NCBI GenBank assembly: GCA_910578455.1
Contig: CAJTQA010000047.1
Coordinates: 1 to 26,979 of the forward strand
Length of the DNA: 26,979 bases
Direction: 5' to 3'
From: an uncultured Dorea sp.
GTDB lineage: Bacteria; Bacillota; Clostridia; Lachnospirales; Lachnospiraceae
Below are positions 6,483 through 13,720 of the stretch, one piece after another. How positions within the stretch are numbered: the first letter of the stretch is position 1; every line of letters starts with the position of its first letter. The notes beneath the pieces are model-generated. The model was not told where the DNA came from. It ran no database searches and saw nothing but the letters and a program-made list of their open reading frames with translations. The translations under genes and the position numbers were made by a program.

Positions 6483-7143
6483 GGGAGATAAAGTTAAGGA
6501 TAATAAACCGCTGCTTTCAGGTCGGTTGTACAGGTTAGATGAGAGCAGGACAGTTATTTTTGAAGAGAGAGAAACGGGGGATGTAGTAAATATTATTTTT
6601 ACTATAGGCAATCACCAATACGGGATATACGGAAATGAGTATAAGCCTCCGTTTATAGATGACAAGGGCGGAAAGAAAGCGGATATTCTTGTTCTGGTCG
6701 TTGATGATAAGAGGAGAAGTTTCTGTTCCTGGGTGCTTGATGTGAAAAAAAGTGTTGGCGGAGAAGATGTTATATGCCATCTGGTTGAACAGCTAATCCA
6801 GTCCGTGAAACATAAAAGAGCGATTACTACTTATTTGGAAGAATATGAAGAAGAACAGCATATAGGATATATTACAAGAGATTTGCAGAGAGACAGGATA
6901 CAGGAGACAATCTGTAAAAAACGAGAGTATTTGGATAAAGAAAAGGCAAATATTAAGGGCATGCCAGCATTAATTGGTATGGAGGCACATCTGAGCCTGT
7001 TAAAAGAAGAGGCTAAGCTTAGGCTTATTTCTGCGTTTCAGAATGACTGTATCGAAACTGGAGGGCGTACATATAAAATCGAAGGCTATATCTCCCGGGA
7101 ACAGAATGGAAAGTTTGTTTATGATTTAGAGGCTGCGTGCTGA
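6472..7143 (+). CDS. Unrecognised protein with PD-(D/E)XK-like motif, probable effector of the ATPase
   Basis: I do not recognise a named family in this 223-residue protein. What can be seen is an alpha/beta N-terminal half with KADILVLVVDD (acidic D71), then WVLDVKKS (D90, K92), giving the D-X18-DxK spacing expected of PD-(D/E)XK nucleases. An amphipathic helix follows (EDVICHLVEQLIQSVKHKR), as in that fold. The C-terminal half is helical and charged (about 130-200), ending in a small strand region with YKIEGYISRE. ATG 6472 overlaps the ATPase stop by 11 bp, so the two are translationally coupled and probably form a complex. Overlap, shared A+T-rich composition and the ATPase type suggest a nuclease effector. 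The nuclease call is an inference from few residues. Confidence 0.7.
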   Translation: MKIKGDKVKDNKPLLSGRLYRLDESRTVIFEERETGDVVNIIFTIGNHQYGIYGNEYKPPFIDDKGGKKADILVLVVDDKRRSFCSWVLDVKKSVGGEDVICHLVEQLIQSVKHKRAITTYLEEYEEEQHIGYITRDLQRDRIQETICKKREYLDKEKANIKGMPALIGMEAHLSLLKEEAKLRLISAFQNDCIETGGRTYKIEGYISREQNGKFVYDLEAAC

Positions 7144-7214
7144 TAGCCACCGGCGGACAAAAGAGAGCAGGCAATGTTTTAAAAGTAGTATTTTAACAGA
7201 TTAGGAAAAAGTGG

Positions 7215-7242
7215 TTGACATAAGTGTGATTTTCGAGATAAT
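7215..7242 (+). promoter_or_regulatory. Promoter for the response regulator-diguanylate cyclase gene
   Basis: TTGACA (7215-7220), a 16-bp spacer and GATAAT (7237-7242) lie about 77 bp before the start codon. It shows that the cyclase gene is transcribed separately from the ATPase module. Confidence 0.55.
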
Positions 7243-7318
7243 TATAATTAGGGATTTCGTATTTTCCAGAGTTTCCCATGGAAATATGAAAGTATTGATA
7301 AAAGGAATGGTAATAGTT

Positions 7319-8236
7319 ATGGAGAAAATCTTGATTGTTGACGACAGCCTTTTACAGGCTACCCGTTTAAAGGATATTTTAGATGACGAGTATGATATCA
7401 CGATTGCTCAGACGGCGGAGGACGGGCTTCGCCGGGCAAGCGCCGAGAAGTATTCGCTGATCCTGCTTGACGTGGTCATGCCGGGGATGGACGGCTTTAC
7501 ACTGCTGAAAAAGCTGCAGGAGGAGATCATCACCCAGAGCATTCCGGTCATTTTGATCACCAGCCTTTCGGACGTGCAGAATGAGTACCAGGGGCTTATA
7601 TTAGGGGCGGTTGACTACATAGTAAAGCCGTTTAACCCGCTGATCGTAAAAGCCAGGGTCAACACGCACATAAAGCTTTACAATTACCGGAAACAGGTGG
7701 AGCATCAGTCAAATACCGACCAGCTTACCGGGATCGCGAACCGGCGGCAGTACGAAAATTACAGCAGCGTGAGGTGGAGCGAGGCGGTAAGGCTGGAGAC
7801 GCCATTTTCTATCTGTATGCTTGATATCGATCATTTTAAAGCATATAATGACACATTCGGCCATCCTGCCGGGGATAAAGTTATCGCGGCGATTGCCGGA
7901 ACAGTATCCGATGCGCTGCAGCGAAGTACGGATTTCGTCGCCCGCTACGGGGGAGAGGAATTTGTAGTATGCCTTTTAGGGGACAGCTCAGGGAAAGCGT
8001 TTGAATATATGAAAAAGATAAGGAAATCGATTGAGGGTCTTTGCATTCCCCATGAGCCTTCGGTATCGGAGTGGGTGTCCGTCAGTATCGGAGGCGTGAC
8101 GGTGATTCCGAAAGCAAAGTATTCTTATGACTTTTATCTGAAAACGGCGGACACGATGCTGTATGATGCGAAAAAGAATGGAAGGAACCAGGTTGTGTGG
8201 GCAGATGAAAAAATGAGACAGCTCTGGGAAAAATAA
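7319..8236 (+). CDS. Response regulator with GGDEF output (diguanylate cyclase)
   Basis: 305-residue REC-GGDEF protein that should make cyclic di-GMP from two GTP when phosphorylated. REC (about 1-122): acidic D8/D9, phosphoacceptor D51 in LLDVVMPGMDG, T81 and K103 in DYIVKPF. GGDEF (about 130-300): metal-site DIDHFK (169-174) and active-site GGEEF (211-215), a catalytically competent variant. RSTD (202-205), five residues before GGEEF, is an intact RxxD inhibitory site, so product feedback is expected. ATG 7319 is chosen because the REC domain begins there; the weak AAAGGA lies about 12 bases upstream. No histidine kinase adjoins it, so its activating kinase is elsewhere. It is monocistronic, ending at a strong terminator. 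Confidence 0.93.
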   Translation: MEKILIVDDSLLQATRLKDILDDEYDITIAQTAEDGLRRASAEKYSLILLDVVMPGMDGFTLLKKLQEEIITQSIPVILITSLSDVQNEYQGLILGAVDYIVKPFNPLIVKARVNTHIKLYNYRKQVEHQSNTDQLTGIANRRQYENYSSVRWSEAVRLETPFSICMLDIDHFKAYNDTFGHPAGDKVIAAIAGTVSDALQRSTDFVARYGGEEFVVCLLGDSSGKAFEYMKKIRKSIEGLCIPHEPSVSEWVSVSIGGVTVIPKAKYSYDFYLKTADTMLYDAKKNGRNQVVWADEKMRQLWEK

Positions 8237-8240
8237 GATT

Positions 8241-8270
8241 AGCGGCGGTTTTGATACCGCCGCTTTGCTT
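8241..8270. terminator. Bidirectional terminator between the cyclase gene and pepP
   Basis: AGCGGCGGT (8241-8249) pairs perfectly with ACCGCCGCT (8256-8264) across a 6-base loop, followed by TTGCTTT. It lies between the converging stops at 8236 and 8289. On the minus strand the A-rich lead-in gives a TCTTATTTTTCC tract after the stem. Confidence 0.8.
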
Positions 8271-8288
8271 TGCAGATCTTTTGACAGA

Positions 8289-10076
8289 TTAGATTGCCCG
8301 TGTATACTCTTTAAGCCATTCTTTTTCTTCTTCATTAAGATGCGGGCTTACAAGCTCGTATACCTTTGCGTGGTATGCGTTGAGCTGTTCTTTGTCTTCC
8401 TTTGTCATCATATCCGGATTCACCGCATCAAGATCGATCGGTACATAGGTGATCGGCTCAAAGCAGAGGAACTGGCCGTACTCGGTCTTTTCTTTTTCGC
8501 AGACGAGAAGTTCGTTCTCGGTGCGGATGCCGTGGGAACCTTCGATGTAGATGCCCGGCTCGTCCGTGATCACCATGCCCGGCTCGATGACAGCTTTTTC
8601 CCTCTCGCGGATTGCGATGCGGAAACCGCTTGGAGCCTCGTGGATGTTCATCAGGTAGCCCACGCCGTGTCCGGTTCCGTGGTTATAGTTGATTCCCCGC
8701 TCCCATGCAGGCATTCTTGCCAGGATGTCCAGGTTATAGCCGCAGGTTCCATGCATGAATACCGCTCTTGCAAGCCTTAAGTTGCAGAGAAGTACGGTGG
8801 TGAAATCCTCCGCCATCCGGTCTGTAATCTTTCCGAAAGCAAATGTCCTTGTGATGTCGGTGGAACCTTCCATATACCCGCCGCCTGTGTCGGTAAGGAA
8901 CAGTCCGTCTGTGACAACCGGAACATTGGTTTCCGGAGTAGCGGCATAGTGAACGATTGCAGCGTGTTCGCCGGAGCCGCAGATTGGCTCAAAGCTCTGC
9001 CAGAGGTAGCCTTCCTGCTCTTTCCGGAATTCTTCCAGCTTTTCGGCTGCACTGATCTCGGTGATCTCAGTTTTTCCTACATTTTTCTTCAGCCAGTGCA
9101 TGAATTTGGTGACAGCAACACCGTCTTTTACATGGGCGCTCTTGATGTTCTTGATCTCAGTGTCATTTTTCATGGCTTTCATCAGGACGGTGGGGTTTAC
9201 CTTCTCGATGACTTTCGCGCCTTTTGGAAGGTTGTTGTAGAGCGCGTAGTTGAGCCTTGACGGGTCTACTAAGATTGCACTGTCAGCGCAAAGTTCCTTC
9301 ACGTCCTCATAAACTGCGTTGTACGGGCGGAGGGAGATGTTGTCTTTGGCGAGATTTGCTTTCATCTCGTCGGTAAGCTTGCGCTCGTCGATGTAAAGTT
9401 TCATGTCCTCTTTTGTGATGACCGCGTAGGAGAGGAGCAGCGGGAAGAACTCGATATCATTTCCCCGGAGGTTGGTCGTCCAGCACACGTCGTCAAGAGC
9501 GGCGATAATGTGGATGTCTGCCCCTTCTTCTTCCATGGCTTTCCTGATTCTCTTAAGCTTGCTCTCAGTGCTCTCGCCGGTGTACTCTATGCCCAGCGCA
9601 AATGCAGGCTCCTCGGAAAGAGCCGGACGGTCCTCCCAGATCTTGTCGATCAGGTCTGTGGAGTAGTCGATCTTCCCGTTCTTTTTCGCTGCGGCAGCCT
9701 CTAATGCCTGTCCTTCTCCCATGGCTACGACGCGCCCGTCAAATCCAAGGGTTCCGCCTTCCGGAAGGACGTCCGCGATAAATTCCTCCACTGTCGGCAC
9801 GCCTGGCTCGCCCATCTTAAAGAGCTTGACGCCGTTGCCGGATAACTGCTGCTCTGCCTGGATGAAATATCTTCCATCCGTCCAGAGCCCTGCCGCGTCC
9901 TTTGTGATGACAGCGGTTCCTGCAGAGCCGGTGAATCCGGTGATAAATGCCCTTGCCTTAAAATGCTCCCCTACATATTCGCTCTGGTGATTATCGTCGG
10001 TCGGCACCATATAGGCGTCGTATCCCCGCTCCTCCATCAGAGCACGGAGGGCAGAGATTCTTTCTGGTACATTCAT
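8289..10076 (-). CDS. pepP: Aminopeptidase P family M24B peptidase (Xaa-Pro aminopeptidase)
   Basis: 595-residue cytosolic metallopeptidase that releases an N-terminal residue next to proline. The order is two creatinase-like N-terminal domains (about 1-300), a pita-bread M24 catalytic domain (about 310-530) and a C-terminal extension typical of the long eukaryote-like aminopeptidase P group. All five dinuclear metal ligands can be placed: D396 (LTDTGGG), D407 (STDITRT), H470 (GTGHGVG), E506 (TDEPGIY) and E520 (RTENELL). H479 in the IHEAP motif also matches. ATG 10076 has GGGAGG eight bases upstream. It is monocistronic with a leader of about 115 nt behind a good promoter. Confidence 0.95.
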   Translation of the reverse strand: MNVPERISALRALMEERGYDAYMVPTDDNHQSEYVGEHFKARAFITGFTGSAGTAVITKDAAGLWTDGRYFIQAEQQLSGNGVKLFKMGEPGVPTVEEFIADVLPEGGTLGFDGRVVAMGEGQALEAAAAKKNGKIDYSTDLIDKIWEDRPALSEEPAFALGIEYTGESTESKLKRIRKAMEEEGADIHIIAALDDVCWTTNLRGNDIEFFPLLLSYAVITKEDMKLYIDERKLTDEMKANLAKDNISLRPYNAVYEDVKELCADSAILVDPSRLNYALYNNLPKGAKVIEKVNPTVLMKAMKNDTEIKNIKSAHVKDGVAVTKFMHWLKKNVGKTEITEISAAEKLEEFRKEQEGYLWQSFEPICGSGEHAAIVHYAATPETNVPVVTDGLFLTDTGGGYMEGSTDITRTFAFGKITDRMAEDFTTVLLCNLRLARAVFMHGTCGYNLDILARMPAWERGINYNHGTGHGVGYLMNIHEAPSGFRIAIREREKAVIEPGMVITDEPGIYIEGSHGIRTENELLVCEKEKTEYGQFLCFEPITYVPIDLDAVNPDMMTKEDKEQLNAYHAKVYELVSPHLNEEEKEWLKEYTRAI

Positions 10077-10106
10077 GTGTGTAACCTCCCTGTGTTTACT
10101 GTATTT

Positions 10107-10133
10107 ACACGCAAAATACCAATTTGTGCGTGT
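10107..10133. repeat. Inverted repeat in the pepP leader
   Basis: ACACGCA (10107-10113) and TGCGTGT (10127-10133) form a 7-bp perfect inverted repeat with a 13-base centre. It lies in the pepP 5' untranslated region, 30-57 bp ahead of the start codon. It could be a leader hairpin or an operator. Confidence 0.35.
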
Positions 10134-10196
10134 GTGGCTTGAAGACCCTGGCCGCGCGTATTCCCCACGTGTGCGGCGGGTGTCTTTCTATATGGA

Positions 10197-10225
10197 AGTT
10201 TAACATATTTTGGGGGAAATGTCAC
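10197..10225 (-). promoter_or_regulatory. Promoter for pepP
   Basis: On the minus strand GTGACA (10225 to 10220), a 17-bp spacer and TAAACT (10202 to 10197) form a good sigma-A-like promoter. Transcription would begin near 10190, giving a leader of about 115 nt. Confidence 0.5.
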
Positions 10226-10289
10226 CGTCTGGCTCAAGAATGATTGAAATATATTTTCATGGGAAAAAATAAAGTGAGTTGAATCCTGG

Positions 10290-10318
10290 TTGTGAAAAAA
10301 GGCTCTTTATGCTACAGT
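10290..10318 (+). promoter_or_regulatory. Candidate promoter for the HAD phosphatase operon
   Basis: TTGTGA (10290-10295), a 17-bp spacer and TACAGT (10313-10318) lie 35 bp upstream of the start codon. Each hexamer matches consensus at four positions. Confidence 0.4.
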
Positions 10319-10353
10319 TATGGTACAGGCGAGATTGGAAAAGGAGGGGGATC

Positions 10354-11169
10354 ATGCTTTCAGAGAAAAAATACTTCCTGTTTGACATAGACGGTACGCT
10401 TGCGGTGGACGATACGCTTTATGATGGCAGCAGGGAGCTGATCGGCTATATCGGCGCGATAGGCGGGCAGGCGTTTTACATTACGAACAATTCAGTGAAG
10501 AGCCGGAAGGACTATGTGGCGAAGTTCGCCCGGTGGGGGATTGAGACAAAGGAGAGCCAGTTTATGACGGCTTCTTATGCCACATGCCGGTATCTGAAAA
10601 AACATTACGCGGGAGAAAAGCTGTTTGTGGTTGGAACCCCGTCTTTTGTGGAAGAGGTAAAAGAGTGCGGTCTCTTAGTAACAGAGCAGGCAGAAAAGGG
10701 CGTAAGCTGTGTGGTAGTGGGATTTGACAGGACCCTTACCTATGAAAAGGTGGAGGCGGCGTGTAAACTGCTTTTTTGTCCAGATGTAGACTTTATTGGG
10801 ACGAATCCGGATCTTCGGTGCCCGACGGGTTTCGGTTTTGTGCCGGACTGCGGCGGGATCTGCCGTATGATTGGCGGGGCAGTGGGGCGTGAGCCGTATT
10901 TCGCGGGGAAACCCAATGCGGAGATCGTGACACTCTGTACGGAGCAGGTACAGGCAAGCCTTGAGGAAGTGCTGGTGGTAGGTGACCGCCTGTACACGGA
11001 TATTGCCTGCGGCATCAATGCGGGAGCGGAGACGGCGCTTGTGTACACCGGGGAGGCAAAGGCAGAAGATTTAAAAGATACGCAGTTTTGGCCGGATTAT
11101 ACATTTGAAAATATCAGGGAGCTTTACAGCAGGTTCCGGGAAAGCAGGGGAGATGTTTCATGTATTTAA
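10354..11169 (+). CDS. HAD-IIA family phosphatase (NagD-like)
   Basis: 271-residue HAD-superfamily hydrolase of subfamily IIA, which dephosphorylates sugar or nucleotide monophosphates through a phospho-aspartate. Motif I DIDGTL carries nucleophile D11 and acid/base D13; motif II is TNNS (44-47); the conserved lysine lies in GKPNAEI; motif IV is GDRLYTDI with D211 and D216. The C2-type cap lies between motifs II and III. The substrate is not evident. ATG 10354 is preceded by AAAGGAGGGGG, far better than the upstream in-frame ATG at 10279. The stop overlaps the next gene's start by 10 bp, pointing to translational coupling of two phosphatases. Confidence 0.92.
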   Translation: MLSEKKYFLFDIDGTLAVDDTLYDGSRELIGYIGAIGGQAFYITNNSVKSRKDYVAKFARWGIETKESQFMTASYATCRYLKKHYAGEKLFVVGTPSFVEEVKECGLLVTEQAEKGVSCVVVGFDRTLTYEKVEAACKLLFCPDVDFIGTNPDLRCPTGFGFVPDCGGICRMIGGAVGREPYFAGKPNAEIVTLCTEQVQASLEEVLVVGDRLYTDIACGINAGAETALVYTGEAKAEDLKDTQFWPDYTFENIRELYSRFRESRGDVSCI

Positions 11170-12035
11170 AAGGGATATTGGCAGCGGCGGCTGCTGCTGC
11201 AGCCTGCCTGTGCGGGGAAATCTGGCGGGAGCTGCATCATTTCCGCACGGTGACTTACAGGCTAAGGTCAAAAAAGCTTGAGGGGATAGGAGAAGACGTA
11301 AGGTTCGTATTTTTGAGCGACCTTCACAATCAGACGTACGGGAAAGGGAACAGGCGGCTTCTCCGGAAGATTAAAGAGATAGATCCTGCGCTGGTCCTTA
11401 TCGGAGGAGATATGCTGGTAGGGAAGAAGGGAAAGTCTTTTGCGCCGGCGCTTGCGTTTGTGAGGGAGCTTGCGGGGCAGTTTCCGGTCTATTATGCCAA
11501 CGGAAATCACGAGCAGCGGCTGAAAGAAAGGGCGGAGGAGTACGGAAATGTATACGCCCGGTACAGGGCAGAGCTTGAGCGTGCGGGGGTACATTTCCTG
11601 GAGAACGGCTCCCAGGAGCTTTTTTGCGGCAGCTGCAGGCTGAGGCTTACCGGGCTTGAGATTCCGGCAGAATGTTACAGCCATTTTAAGAAAGCCCGGA
11701 TGCCGGAGGGGGCTGTCAAAGAGCGGATTGGAGAGACGGATGCCGCAGCCTATGAGATTCTTCTGGCGCATAACCCGTCCTATATGGAAGAGTATCTTAA
11801 CTGGGGGGCAGACCTTGTATTGTCCGGCCATCTTCATGGGGGGATCGTGCGCGTGCCGGGTATGGGAGGAGCAGTATCGCCGGCTTTTGACATATTCCCG
11901 AAATATTCCGGCGGCCATTACCGGGAGGGAGGGCGAGACATCGTGGTGAGCAAGGGGCTGGGGGTGCATACGATATGCGTCCGGCTGTTTAATCCGGCGG
12001 AGCTTATAGTGCTGGAGCCCGGCGGGGAGGAGTGA
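11160..12035 (+). CDS. Membrane-anchored calcineurin-like metallophosphoesterase
   Basis: 291-residue YkuE/YaeI-type phosphoesterase. An alanine-rich hydrophobic segment (about 3-19) acts as membrane anchor or uncleaved signal, and the catalytic domain should face outside. Dinuclear metal-site motifs appear in order: SDLH (D54, H56), GGDM (D84), GNHE (N116, H117), a histidine in LAHNPSYM, and GHLHGG. Relatives act on lipid phosphates such as UDP-diacylglucosamine or on phosphodiesters; which one applies here is unknown. The start overlaps the HAD gene. The stop codon lies inside a perfect 12-bp tandem duplication. Confidence 0.9.
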   Translation: MYLKGILAAAAAAAACLCGEIWRELHHFRTVTYRLRSKKLEGIGEDVRFVFLSDLHNQTYGKGNRRLLRKIKEIDPALVLIGGDMLVGKKGKSFAPALAFVRELAGQFPVYYANGNHEQRLKERAEEYGNVYARYRAELERAGVHFLENGSQELFCGSCRLRLTGLEIPAECYSHFKKARMPEGAVKERIGETDAAAYEILLAHNPSYMEEYLNWGADLVLSGHLHGGIVRVPGMGGAVSPAFDIFPKYSGGHYREGGRDIVVSKGLGVHTICVRLFNPAELIVLEPGGEE

Positions 12036-12053
12036 TCTGCAGAGTGATCTGCA
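12030..12053. repeat. Perfect 12-bp tandem duplication spanning a stop codon
   Basis: GAGTGATCTGCA occurs twice back to back (12030-12041 and 12042-12053). The first copy contains the TGA stop (12033-12035) of the metallophosphoesterase; the second repeats TGA in the same reading frame. It looks like a recent slippage event and is harmless to the protein. Confidence 0.8.
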
Positions 12054-12068
12054 AAGGATTATTTCCTA

Positions 12069-12097
12069 TTGAGATATTTCCTGAAATCCTGTATAAT
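12069..12097 (+). promoter_or_regulatory. Strong promoter for scpA-scpB
   Basis: TTGAGA (12069-12074), a 17-bp spacer and a perfect TATAAT (12092-12097). The expected start near 12104 leaves a leader of about 75 nt before scpA. Confidence 0.75.
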
Positions 12098-12179
12098 AGA
12101 TAGGCTACAATTTTATCCCTGTAACCGGGGCGGCAAAAAAGCGTGCTTTCGGGAGGGAATCTGACTGCGAGGAAAGCAA

Positions 12180-12929
12180 ATGGGAATTCCTGTTAAATTG
12201 CCTGTATTTGAAGGCCCCCTTGACCTTCTCTTACATCTGATAGATAAGAATAAAATAGACATTTATGATATACCGATTGTAGAAATCACAAATCAGTATA
12301 TGGAATATATCCAGGCCATGGAGAAAGAGGACCTGAATATCATGAGCGAGTTCCTTGTCATGGCGGCGACGCTTCTGGATATCAAATGCAAGATGCTCCT
12401 GCCCCGGGAGGTCAACGAGGACGGGGAGGCGGAAGACCCGAGGAAGGAGCTTGTGGAGCAGCTTCTGGAGTACAAGATGTACAAGCTCATGTCCTATGAG
12501 CTCAGGGACCGGCAGGTTGACGCGGAGCAGACTTTCTGCAAAAAGCCGACGATTCCGGAGGAGGTTCTTGAGTATGAAGAGCCGGTGGACTTAGATATGC
12601 TTCTGGGAGACTTGACGCTGGCAAAGCTGAGCCGTATTTTCAGGGATGTGATGAGACGCCAGGAGGATAAGATCGACCCGGTGAGGAGCAAGTTCGGAAA
12701 GCTTGAGAAAGAGGAAGTGACTCTCGTGGATAAGCTTGAGTATGTGTCGGAATACATAAAGAACCATAGGAGGTTCAGTTTCCGGGAGCTTCTCACGAAA
12801 CAGAGCTCAAGGACGCAGATCGTGGTGACGTTCCTGGCAATCTTGCAGCTTATGAAGGAGGGGGCGGCCTTTATTGAGCAGGAACAGCCCTTTGACGATA
12901 TCATGATTTCCTCCGGGGCTGCCCGCTAA
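12180..12929 (+). CDS. scpA: Segregation and condensation protein A (kleisin)
   Basis: 249-residue bacterial kleisin that bridges the two SMC heads and binds ScpB, forming the condensin that organises and segregates the chromosome. Seen: the N-terminal hallmark FEGPLDLLLHLIDKNKIDIY (9-28), then ISNQYMEYI-like and SEFLVMAATLLDIKCKMLLP segments that form the helical ScpB/SMC contact region. The charged middle (90-170) and a C-terminal winged-helix (about 190-245) are as usual. ATG 12180 follows CGAGGAAAG with suitable spacing. scpB begins 15 bp after the stop, the conserved operon order in Firmicutes. Confidence 0.97.
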   Translation: MGIPVKLPVFEGPLDLLLHLIDKNKIDIYDIPIVEITNQYMEYIQAMEKEDLNIMSEFLVMAATLLDIKCKMLLPREVNEDGEAEDPRKELVEQLLEYKMYKLMSYELRDRQVDAEQTFCKKPTIPEEVLEYEEPVDLDMLLGDLTLAKLSRIFRDVMRRQEDKIDPVRSKFGKLEKEEVTLVDKLEYVSEYIKNHRRFSFRELLTKQSSRTQIVVTFLAILQLMKEGAAFIEQEQPFDDIMISSGAAR

Positions 12930-12944
12930 GAAAGAGAGAAAGGT

Positions 12945-13523
12945 ATGGATACATTGGAGATTAGTAAATTAGAAGGTGCGATTGAGGCAATCTTATTTAC
13001 GATGGGGGATTCCGTGGAGCTTGGGAAGATTGCCGCTGCTATTGGGCATGATGAGAATACCACGAAAAAGATCATCCGTCAGATGATGGACAAATATGCG
13101 TCGGAAGACCGGGGGGTACGCATCCTGGAGCTTGAAAATTCTTTCCAGATGTGCACGAAAAAAGAGATGTATGAGTATCTCATACGGATTGCCAGGCAGC
13201 CTAAGAGGCATGTTCTCACGGATGTGCTGCTGGAGACGCTTTCCATCATCGCGTACAAGCAGCCGGTGACCAAGCTTGAGGTGGAAAAAATACGGGGCGT
13301 AAAGTCGGACCATGCGGTAAATAAGCTGGTGGAATACAACCTTGTCTGTGAGACGGGGCGGCTGGATGCGCCGGGGAGGCCTCTTTTGTTCGGAACGACG
13401 GAAGAATTTTTAAGGAGGTTCGGTGTACAGTCGGTGGACGAACTGCCGGTGATGAACCCGGAGCAGGTGGAGACGCTGAAGACAGAGGCTGAGGAAGAGG
13501 TGCAGTTAAAACTGGATATATGA
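12945..13523 (+). CDS. scpB: Segregation and condensation protein B
   Basis: 192-residue ScpB, the dimeric winged-helix partner of ScpA in the SMC condensin. Family features: the N-terminal AIEAILFTMGDSVEL, and a central SIIAYKQPVTKLEVEKIRGV (about 101-120), the most conserved ScpB block. These are followed by GRPLLFGTTEEFLRRFG near the end of the second winged helix and an acidic tail. The start is supported by AGAGAAAGG upstream. It is co-transcribed with scpA; the carboxypeptidase gene follows after a 197-bp gap. Confidence 0.97.
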   Translation: MDTLEISKLEGAIEAILFTMGDSVELGKIAAAIGHDENTTKKIIRQMMDKYASEDRGVRILELENSFQMCTKKEMYEYLIRIARQPKRHVLTDVLLETLSIIAYKQPVTKLEVEKIRGVKSDHAVNKLVEYNLVCETGRLDAPGRPLLFGTTEEFLRRFGVQSVDELPVMNPEQVETLKTEAEEEVQLKLDI

Positions 13524-13720
13524 TGCCGGGGCTGAATCGCTTTGGGGAATGAGAAAGGGCGGAGTACAGGAAGACAAGGTGCTTCGTCTTTTCTTATGGG
13601 GAGGATGCCCGGGATAGGAGAGCCGGGATGGGAGCTTTGTATGAAAAAAAGGCCGGAGCGTACATAGCGGCCTGTGTCAGGGCATATATTAAAACGATGG
13701 ATTGACGCGTGGGGCAGTGC

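Noticed and set aside
5097..7143. Assignment of the second ATPase module to Gabija or Septu
   Set aside because: The ATPase has no TOPRIM domain as in GajA, the partner has no helicase motifs as in GajB, and no HNH motif as in PtuB is visible.
11268..11969. 233-codon minus-strand frame inside the metallophosphoesterase gene
   Set aside because: Shadow frame; all phosphoesterase motifs lie on the plus strand and the antisense product is unlike any protein.
13641..13674. AGGCCG/CGGCCT hairpin with an adjoining A7 run, resembling a minus-strand terminator between scpB and the carboxypeptidase gene
   Set aside because: No minus-strand gene leads into it, the stem is only 6 bp with a long loop, and on the plus strand it lacks a T-run.
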